Positions 26,921-35,608 of a DNA stretch of 64,000 bases are shown here, piece by piece. This stretch comes from Ignavibacteriales bacterium. Its GTDB lineage: Bacteria > Bacteroidota > Ignavibacteria > Ignavibacteriales > Ignavibacteriaceae. The notes beneath the pieces were generated by a model. That model saw only the letters and a program-made list of their open reading frames with translations, ran no database searches and was not told the DNA's origin. Location: NCBI GenBank assembly GCA_016709765.1, contig JADJMD010000012.1, positions 62,001 to 126,000 of the forward strand. Reading direction: 5' to 3'. The translations under genes were made by a program, and so were the position numbers. How positions within the stretch are numbered: the stretch's first letter is position 1; each line of letters opens with the position of its first letter.

Positions 26921-27866
26921 ATAAATAATTGAAGTTGAAACTTCTTATATAAGTTTCTAAAATCTTTAGTCTTGTAAATTTTTTATTTACCTGCGATCCA
27001 AATATTCCAAGGCCACCAGAAATATTGGAATAATCGCCTTCATCAAACCGAATAGAAAGATTATTTGTATTTGTATTTGAAACTGAAATGTAACGTGAAA
27101 TTTCCGCATCAAAAGTAATAACCTCAAAATCAAGGATCTGATGAATTGTTACACTTGATGGATTTTCAAGAGAAGAAGAATAATCTGTTAAAAATTTGTT
27201 AATTGCATCCAATTGATAAGAGATAGAAAGATTTTTTGATGCTTTTGGATAAACAGGTTGCAGGAAGCCATCGATGGTTTCATATTTTATGGGTAATTCT
27301 TTATAAAATATTTCTTTAACACCATTATTTAGTCTCTCACATTTAACTCTTAATCGAGGTAGATAAAAAAACTGCAAAGAAGTTGATGACCAGAAAACTT
27401 GAACAATGCTCTTCCCGATTGGCGGAACTAAGACTTCGCTTGTATTTTTAAATAAAATTTCTTCTGGGGTTTTACTAAATGCTTTTAATCTTTTACCTGA
27501 TTTTAATAAAACCTCTAGCTCAATATCTTTTGAATAATCTATCCTAAATCTATCTGAAAAATAATATTTTAATGTATCCTGATTATCAAAAGATATAAGA
27601 CTTGTATCCTTAAATCTATAAACAGAATCATGATACCAAACTCTTACATCGGCACCATCTTCAAATAAATATTTTGGTGTTGATCCTACGTCTGAACCAT
27701 TTGGGTAATTATTTGTTACAGATACTAATTGCAAAGTTGTATCTGATCTTAAAATACACGCAACCCCATAGTTCTGTTTGAAATCAGTAAACGGATTGAA
27801 CGATTCTTCACAAGATATAAAGTAAAAAGACATCAGAACAAATATTAAATAATATCTTTTACTCAT
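26910..27866 (-). CDS. DUF4249-type lipoprotein
   Basis: 318 residues with a lipoprotein signal (MSFYFISC, Cys about 19) and the N-terminal pattern of the DUF4249 family: CILRSD..., ADVRVWYHD, then an Ig-like beta-rich body. Family members are usually encoded next to TonB-dependent receptors in Bacteroidetes; here the start overlaps the receptor stop as ATGA. That suggests a surface partner of the receptor. Biochemical function unknown. Confidence 0.75.
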   Translation of the reverse strand: MSKRYYLIFVLMSFYFISCEESFNPFTDFKQNYGVACILRSDTTLQLVSVTNNYPNGSDVGSTPKYLFEDGADVRVWYHDSVYRFKDTSLISFDNQDTLKYYFSDRFRIDYSKDIELEVLLKSGKRLKAFSKTPEEILFKNTSEVLVPPIGKSIVQVFWSSTSLQFFYLPRLRVKCERLNNGVKEIFYKELPIKYETIDGFLQPVYPKASKNLSISYQLDAINKFLTDYSSSLENPSSVTIHQILDFEVITFDAEISRYISVSNTNTNNLSIRFDEGDYSNISGGLGIFGSQVNKKFTRLKILETYIRSFNFNYLYDL

Positions 27867-30103
27867 ATCTCCACCTTTACAGTAGCTGTAAAAAGAAATG
27901 GAAGCATGTTCACTCTTCTGCCGGTATCACGTTCGTAATAAAAAATGTTCTCTCTGTTATATGCATTAATAACATTCAAACTTAGACTAAAAACCGATGG
28001 ACCAATTATAATTTTTTTAGATAGTCCAAGATCAAGTCGATGATATGCAGGCAGCCTTCCCATATTTTTATCAGCTAAGATTAGATATGGGAGGTAGTTT
28101 GTATTGTTTGATGTAATCTCAAAAGGATTTTCTATTTTGTATTTATCGTAATAAGAAATCAATTGAGTGAAAGGTAATCCGGAAGAGATTGACCAGACTG
28201 CACTAAAATTCCACGAGTTATCAAGATTATATTCTAATAAAATATTTCCAGTATGCCTTGTATCATACTTTGGATAGTAAACATAATCGTTTACAGTTTT
28301 ATAAACCCAGCTTAATGAATATGCTGTAGAGATAGAGTAAACTTCGTTATGAATATAAAATCCAAGTTCCCAACCGTAAGATTCCAAGCTTCCGGAAATC
28401 AGATCAGGATCATAAGAAAATATTTTATCTTGATTAATTACAGGAATGTCTCTGTTTTTTCTATAGTATCCTTCAATCTGCAAACTTGATTCTTTAGTAT
28501 ACTCATATTCGATTCCGCCTGAAATACTTAAACCTTGGGCTGGGTTTAAATAATCTGGAATGATAATCCAAGGATCAAAAATGGAAATGATTTCATCTTC
28601 ATCTGAAACAGCAGCAACTTCTTGCAAATAAATTCCGGCTGATCCTTTTAATATAAGTTGTTCAAAAGGTCTGTAAGTAAAACTTGTTCTTGGTTCAAAA
28701 AATCCAGCTGAATTTCCATTTAATCCAGTAACATTTATTCGGGAGCCAATATCCCATCCAAAGAGTTTATATCTTAATAATTTATATTTTGCATAAGCGC
28801 TTATATTGCCGGCAAATCTACTAAGTTGAGATTCAATTCCGGTTTTATTTTCTAGTAGAAGCTGCGTATCAAGCATTTTTATCATCACGCCTAAATCAAT
28901 TTCATCTTTGGAATCAAGTACTGCATTAAGATCAAATGTAACTGATATATCTTTTACATCATTGTTTAGTGGTTTTAAGTTACTGCCGTTTGGAATAATT
29001 TTCCCCTCAAAATTACTCATTGAGATTCCGAGCCTCGAAAAGAATGGTGCATCATAAATCTGCAACCATTCAAAATCTAATAGAAAGTTTTTCCATTTAT
29101 ATTGTTCTCGCGAAGGATCCGAATACTTGATATTATCATTACTTAAAAATGTGAATAAAGAAAATTTTGCATTGTTAAATACCTTAGGACTGGAATAATT
29201 TAACTTTGCAGAAATATCATAAAAATCTATGGGTAACGATTCATTATTAAGAAACTTTTTTAAAATTTTATCTGAATGACTAAATCTACTTGTTACTAGA
29301 AAAGAACCATTTGGAATTGGACCTTCAGCTAATAGTTTACCGGTTAAAAAACTTAAACTTCCACTTGCACTAAATCTATTTTTGTTTCCATTTTTTGTCA
29401 GCACATTTAGAATGGATGATAATCGACCGGAAAATTCTGAAGAGAATCCACCTTTAAAGAATTCAATAGAATTAATCATATCAGGATCAATCGAGCTGAA
29501 TAATCCAAGGGAATGAAAAGGAGCATAAAGAGTAACACCATTTAACAAAACTAGATTTTGATCTCCGCTACCACCCCGCACATAGTACCTGCCTGAAATA
29601 TCACCAGTTGAACTAACCCCGGGCAAGTATTGTAAACTTCTTACAACATCAGTTTCAATACCTTTGGGAAGATTCTCTAATTGTTTGATGGAAATTTTTT
29701 CTAATCCGAGATCCGTAACATTTTTTTCTACAATCCTCTCACCAATTTTCTCAATAGGATTTAATTCCAGACTTATTGGCTGTAAACTAATAGTTGTATC
29801 TTTTATTAGATCAGGAAATACTTTAAACCGAATAGTTTTTGATTTGAAACCAACGTAAGATACTATGGCTTCAAACTCTTTGTTAGCGGGAATGCTGTTA
29901 ATTAAAAACATACCTCGCTTATTGGTGGAAGCACCTGTATTTAGATCATTTATAAAAACATTGCAATAAACAAGAACCTCCCCATTAGTGGAGTCAATTA
30001 CAACGCCTCTAAGTTTACCAAATTGCTGAGCATAAGTTTTTTGTATATCGATTGAATTTAAGAGTAATATTGCTAAAAAAAAGGATGCATACCTGAACAG
30101 CAT
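27863..30103 (-). CDS. TonB-dependent receptor with carboxypeptidase-like domain
   Basis: About 746 residues from the ATG at 30103, which directly precedes a good signal peptide (MLFRYASFFLAILLL...TYAQQ); a longer in-frame start adds 15 unlikely residues. A carboxypeptidase-D-like domain lies at about 30-110 (GKLRGVVIDSTNGEVL, SYVGFKSKTI), a plug at about 130-240 (YYVRGGSGDQNLVLLNGVTLY), and then a beta barrel ending VKVEI. It belongs to the receptor-plus-DUF4249 type. The cargo is unknown. Confidence 0.87.
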   Translation of the reverse strand: MLFRYASFFLAILLLNSIDIQKTYAQQFGKLRGVVIDSTNGEVLVYCNVFINDLNTGASTNKRGMFLINSIPANKEFEAIVSYVGFKSKTIRFKVFPDLIKDTTISLQPISLELNPIEKIGERIVEKNVTDLGLEKISIKQLENLPKGIETDVVRSLQYLPGVSSTGDISGRYYVRGGSGDQNLVLLNGVTLYAPFHSLGLFSSIDPDMINSIEFFKGGFSSEFSGRLSSILNVLTKNGNKNRFSASGSLSFLTGKLLAEGPIPNGSFLVTSRFSHSDKILKKFLNNESLPIDFYDISAKLNYSSPKVFNNAKFSLFTFLSNDNIKYSDPSREQYKWKNFLLDFEWLQIYDAPFFSRLGISMSNFEGKIIPNGSNLKPLNNDVKDISVTFDLNAVLDSKDEIDLGVMIKMLDTQLLLENKTGIESQLSRFAGNISAYAKYKLLRYKLFGWDIGSRINVTGLNGNSAGFFEPRTSFTYRPFEQLILKGSAGIYLQEVAAVSDEDEIISIFDPWIIIPDYLNPAQGLSISGGIEYEYTKESSLQIEGYYRKNRDIPVINQDKIFSYDPDLISGSLESYGWELGFYIHNEVYSISTAYSLSWVYKTVNDYVYYPKYDTRHTGNILLEYNLDNSWNFSAVWSISSGLPFTQLISYYDKYKIENPFEITSNNTNYLPYLILADKNMGRLPAYHRLDLGLSKKIIIGPSVFSLSLNVINAYNRENIFYYERDTGRRVNMLPFLFTATVKVEI

Positions 30104-30259
30104 TTTTTGAATCAAAACCTTAATAAATGTTGCGCAAATATAGAACACTTAGGGCGAAAATAATACTCAAAAAAAAGATTGTTGAAAATTAGATCAATGG
30201 TTATCGAACAGTGTATTGTACTATAATTATTTTAAAGCTAGATTTGATTTAACCAATAT

Positions 30260-30481
30260 ATGAATATTTACAAATTAAATAGATTTAGATTCAGCAGGAA
30301 CAACTTTCTGCAAAAATTTATTAGAGTATTATTAATCTTTTCACTTTTATATCTAAGCACCGCTGAGATATTCGCTTCCAATGAACTGATATTAAATAAT
30401 TGTAAAAATGACTATATACTTTCAACTACTCAAAATTATTTTGAAATTAATCTTAACGAGGCAACCAGCGAACGAAGTTAA
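30260..30481 (+). CDS. Small exported hypothetical protein
   Basis: 73 residues with a basic start and a hydrophobic segment FIRVLLIFSLLYLSTAEIFAS that looks like a signal peptide, leaving about 35 mature residues. I do not recognise it. No clear ribosome site precedes the ATG. It might be an exported peptide or a chance open frame. Confidence 0.35.
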   Translation: MNIYKLNRFRFSRNNFLQKFIRVLLIFSLLYLSTAEIFASNELILNNCKNDYILSTTQNYFEINLNEATSERS

Positions 30482-30545
30482 TTGATCAATACCAATTTAG
30501 TATTGATAAGAGTGCTATAACCACCGATCATTGTTTTTCTTTATA

Positions 30546-30582
30546 CACAGAATATTTTGTTAACTTTCGCACTTATTCTGTG
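30546..30582. repeat. Inverted repeat cacagaata/tattctgtg
   Basis: Nine-base perfect arms separated by 19 bases, in the 240-bp spacer upstream of two small membrane-protein genes. A further 8-bp hairpin (atcaatac/gtattgat) lies at about 30484-30506. Possible operator or leader structure. Confidence 0.5.
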
Positions 30583-30724
30583 CATTTATTCTATCTTACT
30601 TACATTTCTAATTATTCTCTCAGAGCGCCTCCTTCAAATTATTTCTTACCTATTCTTTGTTAGGATAGATACTAAAACTAACTAGCAGAAAATTATACTT
30701 TAAACTTTAACCATCAGGTGTGCT

Positions 30725-30826
30725 ATGAATATAGGCGGCTGGATATTTTTAACAGTTGGATGGGGAATAATAATTTGGTTAACCTCATTTTGTTTTTACA
30801 AAGTGTTGAAGTCAATAAAAAAATAA
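30725..30826 (+). CDS. 33-residue single-span membrane protein
   Basis: Translated by eye: a short Gly-Trp start (MNIGGWIF), one hydrophobic span rich in Ile/Trp, then FCFYKVLKSIKK. An aggtg site lies four bases before the ATG. The layout resembles small accessory subunits of sodium-coupled transporters, but no transporter gene is adjacent, so the function is open. It is followed 17 bp later by another small membrane protein and a strong terminator, so this looks like a real two-gene transcript. Confidence 0.6.
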   Translation: MNIGGWIFLTVGWGIIIWLTSFCFYKVLKSIKK

Positions 30827-30843
30827 ATCTATAAAGGAACTAA

Positions 30844-30960
30844 ATGAATCAGAATAAAAATCAAGAGGAAAAATCCTCAGTATTTAAGGATTATATTTTG
30901 GGAATTATATTCTTAGTAATCCCAATTTTAATTATCTATTTATTTATGAAATTTTCCTAA
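30844..30960 (+). CDS. 38-residue single-span membrane protein
   Basis: A polar N-terminus (MNQNKNQEEKSS) followed by a hydrophobic stretch (YILGIIFLVIPILIIYLF) and KFS. A clean aaagga lies 5 bases upstream of the ATG and a strong hairpin terminator starts 3 bases after the stop. Its partner is the 33-residue gene just upstream. Function unknown. Confidence 0.6.
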   Translation: MNQNKNQEEKSSVFKDYILGIIFLVIPILIIYLFMKFS

Positions 30961-30963
30961 TAA

Positions 30964-30989
30964 AAAGGGGGTCTAGATAGACCCCCTTT
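30964..30989. terminator. Bidirectional rho-independent terminator
   Basis: Perfect 11-bp stem aaagggggtct/agaccccctttt with loop agat, with A and T tracts on both sides. It separates the small-protein genes from the convergent acs gene. Confidence 0.92.
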
Positions 30990-30993
30990 AATT

Positions 30994-32883
30994 TTATTCC
31001 TCTAAAGTACTTAAGTTACCTGGATCCTGCCCAAGTGCTCTTGCTTTTAAAACTCTGCGCATAATTTTACCGCTTCTAGTCTTCGGTAATGATTCTACGA
31101 TTTCAATACTTTCAGGTTTTGCAATCGGGCCAACTTCGTGACCGACATGCAATCGAAGTTCTTCAACTAACTTATCAGAACTTTCATATCCACTCCTAAG
31201 AATTACATAACAATGAATAGCGTTTCCTTTAATATCGTGTGGTAAACCAATTGCTGCAGCTTCGGCAACTGCTTGATGACTAACTAATGCGCTTTCAATT
31301 TCCGCAGTTCCCAATCTATAACCGGAAACTTTTATAACATCATCAACACGTCCGATAACCCAGAAATATCCATCTTCATCCCTACGTGCAGAATCTCCCG
31401 TCATATACATTCCGGGATATTTACTCCAATATTGATTAACATATTTATCCGGATCATTCCAAATTGTTCTTAGCATTGATGGCCAAGGTGTTTTTATTAC
31501 AAGATAACCTTCTTCATTTGATTTTACTGATTTTCCCTCTTCATCTACAATATCCATTATTAATCCAGGGAAAGGTTTTGTACCTGAACCCGGTTTTAAA
31601 GGTGTGCAAGGCATTGGAGTTATCATAAACATTCCGGTTTCAGTTTGCCACCAAGTATCCATTATCGGGCATTTTTCTTTTCCGATAACTTTATAATACC
31701 ACCGCCAAGCTTCTGGATTAATAGGTTCCCCAACACTACCGAGTAATCTTAAAGAAGATAAATTATAACGATTAGGCCAAGCATCACCATACCGCATCAA
31801 TCCACGGATAGCAGTAGGAGCAGTGTACAATATATTTATTCCATATTTTTCAATCATCTGCCACCAGCGGTGAGGATATGGATAAGTTGGAGCGCCTTCG
31901 TACATAAAAGATGTTGCACCGTTTAACAACGGGCCATACACGATGTAACTGTGGCCGGTAATCCAACCAGGATCTGCGGCACACCAATATCTATCCTCTT
32001 CGTGAATATCAAAAACATATTTTAAAGTTGTATAAGTTCCTACCATATACCCGCCATGCGTATGCATAATTGCTTTTGGTTTTCCCGTAGTACCTGAAGT
32101 GTATAACATGAAAAGAGGATCTTCAGCATCAACAATTTCAAGGCAGTCAGAATTATTCGCAATCGGAAGATTCATTAATTCGTGATACCACATATCTCTT
32201 CCAAACTCCATATTAATCTGATGTCCGGTTCTCTTTACTACAAGTACACTTTCCACAGTTGCAGCTCGTTGTAATGCTTCATCAGCAATTTTTTTAAGTT
32301 CAACAATTTTTCCTCTTTGAAAAGCACCATCAGAAACAATTAAAACTTTTGATTGACTATCTTCCAATCTTTCGTGTAATGCTTCAACAGAAAAACCTCC
32401 GTAAACAACGGAATGTATTGCACCAATTCTTGCACAGGCTAGCATTCCGATCATTAATTCAGGCACTCTTCCCATATAAAGAGTTACACGATCACCTTTT
32501 TTAACACCGAGACTTTTTAAAACATTAGCAAACTTGCAAGTATCACGATGAAGTGCAAAATAAGAGAAGGCTTTGAACTCTCCATCCTCTCCCTCCCAAA
32601 TAAGTGCTAATTTATTTCTTCTAGAAGTTTTTGTGTGAACATCAAGACAGTTATAAGCAATGTTTGTTTTTGCTCCTGTAAACCATTTAAAGAAAGGTTT
32701 GTTTGTATCATCTAAAACCTTATCCCATTTTTGAAACCAATGGAGATTATTTGCTTCGTTTTCCCAAAATCCAATTGGATCTTTTTCGGCGAAATCATAT
32801 AAGCTTTCGCATTTTGCATGTGCGTTATCCATAATTTCTTTTGTAGGATAATAAACTTCACCTGTGAGTTTTTTGTCTGCCAT
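30994..32883 (-). CDS. acs: Acetyl-CoA synthetase (AMP-forming)
   Basis: 629 residues, normal length. Adenylation motifs: YTSGTTGKPK near residue 262, the WWQTETG core near 417, YMTGDSARRDEDGYFW near 498 and the C-terminal PKTRSGKIMRR with the acetylatable lysine near 609. The enzyme activates acetate to acetyl-CoA in the cytoplasm with ATP and CoA. It follows pckA on the same strand by 137 bp, but an intervening hairpin probably separates the two transcripts. Together with pckA it fits growth on, or recycling of, acetate; citrate lyase in this window would also release acetate. Confidence 0.96.
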   Translation of the reverse strand: MADKKLTGEVYYPTKEIMDNAHAKCESLYDFAEKDPIGFWENEANNLHWFQKWDKVLDDTNKPFFKWFTGAKTNIAYNCLDVHTKTSRRNKLALIWEGEDGEFKAFSYFALHRDTCKFANVLKSLGVKKGDRVTLYMGRVPELMIGMLACARIGAIHSVVYGGFSVEALHERLEDSQSKVLIVSDGAFQRGKIVELKKIADEALQRAATVESVLVVKRTGHQINMEFGRDMWYHELMNLPIANNSDCLEIVDAEDPLFMLYTSGTTGKPKAIMHTHGGYMVGTYTTLKYVFDIHEEDRYWCAADPGWITGHSYIVYGPLLNGATSFMYEGAPTYPYPHRWWQMIEKYGINILYTAPTAIRGLMRYGDAWPNRYNLSSLRLLGSVGEPINPEAWRWYYKVIGKEKCPIMDTWWQTETGMFMITPMPCTPLKPGSGTKPFPGLIMDIVDEEGKSVKSNEEGYLVIKTPWPSMLRTIWNDPDKYVNQYWSKYPGMYMTGDSARRDEDGYFWVIGRVDDVIKVSGYRLGTAEIESALVSHQAVAEAAAIGLPHDIKGNAIHCYVILRSGYESSDKLVEELRLHVGHEVGPIAKPESIEIVESLPKTRSGKIMRRVLKARALGQDPGNLSTLEE

Positions 32884-32982
32884 TTGATGCTCCTTTAGTA
32901 AGTGAGAATGGAATTAAAAATTTAGGATGAAATTAAAAGTAGTTTAGATTAGAAACAATAAAGGATTTATTAATTTTTAATA

Positions 32983-33009
32983 GCGGGATAAGCAAATTGC
33001 TAATCCCGC
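32983..33009 (-). terminator. Terminator hairpin after pckA
   Basis: gcgggat-a-agca/tgct-a-atcccgc, a symmetric stem with one mismatch and a 3-base loop, followed on the minus strand by an AT-rich tract. Confidence 0.75.
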
Positions 33010-33020
33010 CTAAATAATTT

Positions 33021-34622
33021 TTAGAACTTATTTGGTCCAGCATTTTTAATTGTATCAGCTGTTCCTTCAGAATATTCTTTGAAGTTCTCTATAAACATAT
33101 TAGCAAGTTTTTTAGCTTGCTCATCGTATGCAGTTTTATCAGCCCAAGTATTTTTGGGATTTAATACTTCTGTTGGAACATCGGGACAGGAATTTGGAAT
33201 CATCAAATTGAAAAATGGATCTTTTGTGTATTCAACATTATCCAATTTTCCTTCCAAAGCTGCAGTTAACATTGCACGAGTGTATTTTATTTTCATTCTG
33301 CTTCCAACACCGTAAGCTCCGCCAGTCCAGCCAGTATTAACGAGCCAGCAATTAACTTTATGTTTAACAATTTTTTCACCGAGTAATTTTGCATAAACAT
33401 TTGGATGAAGTGCCATAAACGGGGCACCAAAACAAGTACTAAAAGTGGCTTTTGGTTCAGTTACTCCTTTTTCAGTTCCAGCAACTTTTGCTGTATAACC
33501 GGAAATAAAGTGATACATAGCTTGTTCAGTTGTTAATTTTGAAATTGGCGGTAGTACACCAAAAGCATCAGCGGTTAGCATAATAATATTTTTTGGATGT
33601 CCCGCTTTTCCATCTTCAACAATGTTTGAGAGATGAGTAAGCGGATAAGCGGCACGAGTATTCTCTGTAAAAGTGTCATCATCCAAATCTAATCTGCGTG
33701 ATTGTGCATCTATCTGAACATTTTCTAGAATCGTACCAAATTTTCTGGTAGTTTCATAAATTTCAGGTTCAGCTTCTTCAGAAAGTTTAATTACTTTTGC
33801 ATAACATCCACCTTCGTAGTTAAATACACCATCATCGCTCCAACCATGCTCATCATCACCAATTAATTTTCTTTTTGGATCAGCAGATAATGTTGTTTTG
33901 CCAGTACCACTTAATCCAAAAAATAATGCTACATCATCGTCATTTCCTACATTTGCAGAACAGTGCATAGACATTACGCCGCGCATTGGCATCAAATAAT
34001 TCATAATTGTAAAAACGGATTTTTTAATTTCCCCTGCATAGCTCGTTCCACCAATCAAAACTATTCTTTTATCAAAATTTAGAAGTATAAATACCTCAGA
34101 GTTTGTACAATCTACATCTCTATCTGCATGAAAATTAGGCATTTGAATAATTGTGAAATCCGTTTTATGATTTGTCAATTCTTTCTCAGAGGTATATCTT
34201 CTAAACATATTTCTTGCAAACAGATTGTGCCAAGCATTTTCTGTCACAACACGAATTCCAATTCTATTTTTTTCATCAGCACTGGCATAACAATCTTCCA
34301 CATATAAATCTTTTCCCTGTATATATGCCATCATTTTAAAGTATATCCTACCTGCACATTCGGCAGACATTCCTTTATTAACTTTTCCCCACCAGATATT
34401 TTTTTCACTGTCACCTTCACGAACAATAAATTTATCATTTGGACTTCTTCCCGTGTGATAACCGGTTCTGACCACAAGCGGACCGAGATGAGCTAATAAA
34501 CCTTCTCGCCTTCTGATTACTTGTTCGTAAAGTGCCGGTGTGCCATAATTATAAAATACTTCGCGCGTATTTTTAATACCAATGGCTGCAAGTTCTTCCA
34601 TCAGCTTAACTTTTTTAATCAT
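33021..34622 (-). CDS. pckA: Phosphoenolpyruvate carboxykinase (ATP)
   Basis: 533 residues. Family landmarks: RTGYHTGRSPNDKF near 52-65 (substrate site), GGTSYAGEIKKS near 191-202, the kinase-1a P-loop GLSGTGKTT at 236-244, and the metal site DDEHGWSDDG near 255. It interconverts oxaloacetate and PEP with ATP. An aaagga lies 8 bases before the ATG. In this genome it would draw oxaloacetate (from citrate lyase or the TCA cycle) into gluconeogenesis. Confidence 0.96.
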   Translation of the reverse strand: MIKKVKLMEELAAIGIKNTREVFYNYGTPALYEQVIRRREGLLAHLGPLVVRTGYHTGRSPNDKFIVREGDSEKNIWWGKVNKGMSAECAGRIYFKMMAYIQGKDLYVEDCYASADEKNRIGIRVVTENAWHNLFARNMFRRYTSEKELTNHKTDFTIIQMPNFHADRDVDCTNSEVFILLNFDKRIVLIGGTSYAGEIKKSVFTIMNYLMPMRGVMSMHCSANVGNDDDVALFFGLSGTGKTTLSADPKRKLIGDDEHGWSDDGVFNYEGGCYAKVIKLSEEAEPEIYETTRKFGTILENVQIDAQSRRLDLDDDTFTENTRAAYPLTHLSNIVEDGKAGHPKNIIMLTADAFGVLPPISKLTTEQAMYHFISGYTAKVAGTEKGVTEPKATFSTCFGAPFMALHPNVYAKLLGEKIVKHKVNCWLVNTGWTGGAYGVGSRMKIKYTRAMLTAALEGKLDNVEYTKDPFFNLMIPNSCPDVPTEVLNPKNTWADKTAYDEQAKKLANMFIENFKEYSEGTADTIKNAGPNKF

Positions 34623-34678
34623 AGTATTTTCCTTTTTTAGTTTTTATGTTTTTGCCCAAATATATTCTACAATTTAAT

Positions 34679-35410
34679 TTACCTAGTTTTTCTTAAAGAA
34701 TTAACTAAATCGAACTCAATTTTTTCTTCACTATAAAATGGCTCGCCAAATTTTTTACCAATTGAAAATCCAAAAAACTCTGCTCGTGATTTTATATAGT
34801 TAATAAACTCAGGACTACTAATAAATGTTTCGGGTTCTTTGCTTTTGGGATTGTGGAATTGTGTACTGTAACATTCTACCGCTTTCATTTTCAAATCAAA
34901 TGTATCAGAAATATCAACAACAAAAGTTGGATCGAATGTATATGTTTGCATATAGTAATATAGTTTTTCCGGGCGATAATGATTTTGTGGAATTTCTTTA
35001 TCGAACGAATTTATTTTTGAAAGTCCGGTCGAAAACATTGCACGCTTTACCAAATTACTTGCATCTATATGATCAGGATGGCGATCATTAAAATAGGGTG
35101 CAAAAATAATTTTGGGTTTAAATTTTCTAATCTCAACAATAATCTTTAATAGATTTTCCTTCGTGATTTTTAAATCACCATCCGGAATTTCAAGATTTTC
35201 TCTTACAGCAACTTTTAGAGTAATAGCTGCATTAAATGCTTCTTGTTGTCTGGTTTCAGCGGTTCCACGAGTACCGAGTTCACCTCGAGTTAAATCAATT
35301 ATTCCAACTTTAAGTTCACTTTTAGTTAGTTTAGCTATGGTTCCGCCCATAGCCAGTTCCGCATCATCGGGATGAGCTCCAAAGATTAAAACATCTAAAT
35401 TCATTTTCAC
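34679..35410 (-). CDS. bshB1: BshB1-type LmbE deacetylase (bacillithiol biosynthesis)
   Basis: 243 residues of the PIG-L/LmbE family. The zinc-binding AHPDDAE motif is near residues 12-18, with a later RHPDH motif (near 110-114). The close fit to BshB1 (LTRGELGTRGTAETRQQEA near 40-58) supports de-N-acetylation of GlcNAc-malate in bacillithiol synthesis. Bacillithiol is the low-molecular-weight thiol of many Bacteroidetes and Chlorobi. No bshA or bshC is in the window. It is divergent from the next gene. Confidence 0.88.
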   Translation of the reverse strand: MKMNLDVLIFGAHPDDAELAMGGTIAKLTKSELKVGIIDLTRGELGTRGTAETRQQEAFNAAITLKVAVRENLEIPDGDLKITKENLLKIIVEIRKFKPKIIFAPYFNDRHPDHIDASNLVKRAMFSTGLSKINSFDKEIPQNHYRPEKLYYYMQTYTFDPTFVVDISDTFDLKMKAVECYSTQFHNPKSKEPETFISSPEFINYIKSRAEFFGFSIGKKFGEPFYSEEKIEFDLVNSLRKTR

Positions 35411-35608
35411 CCTTAATTAATAATTTGATATGTGTGAACTTAAAAATTTTCTATAATGTATGCTAATGAATAGAGACAAGTTTTGATGAAGTTAACAATA
35501 AATTGAAATTAAAAATGAAATAAATTTTTGCAAATTTATATCATATCTTTATCTTAAAAACAATAATCCAATTATTTAATATTTTATCATTTCTAACGAG
35601 GTTTCCGA

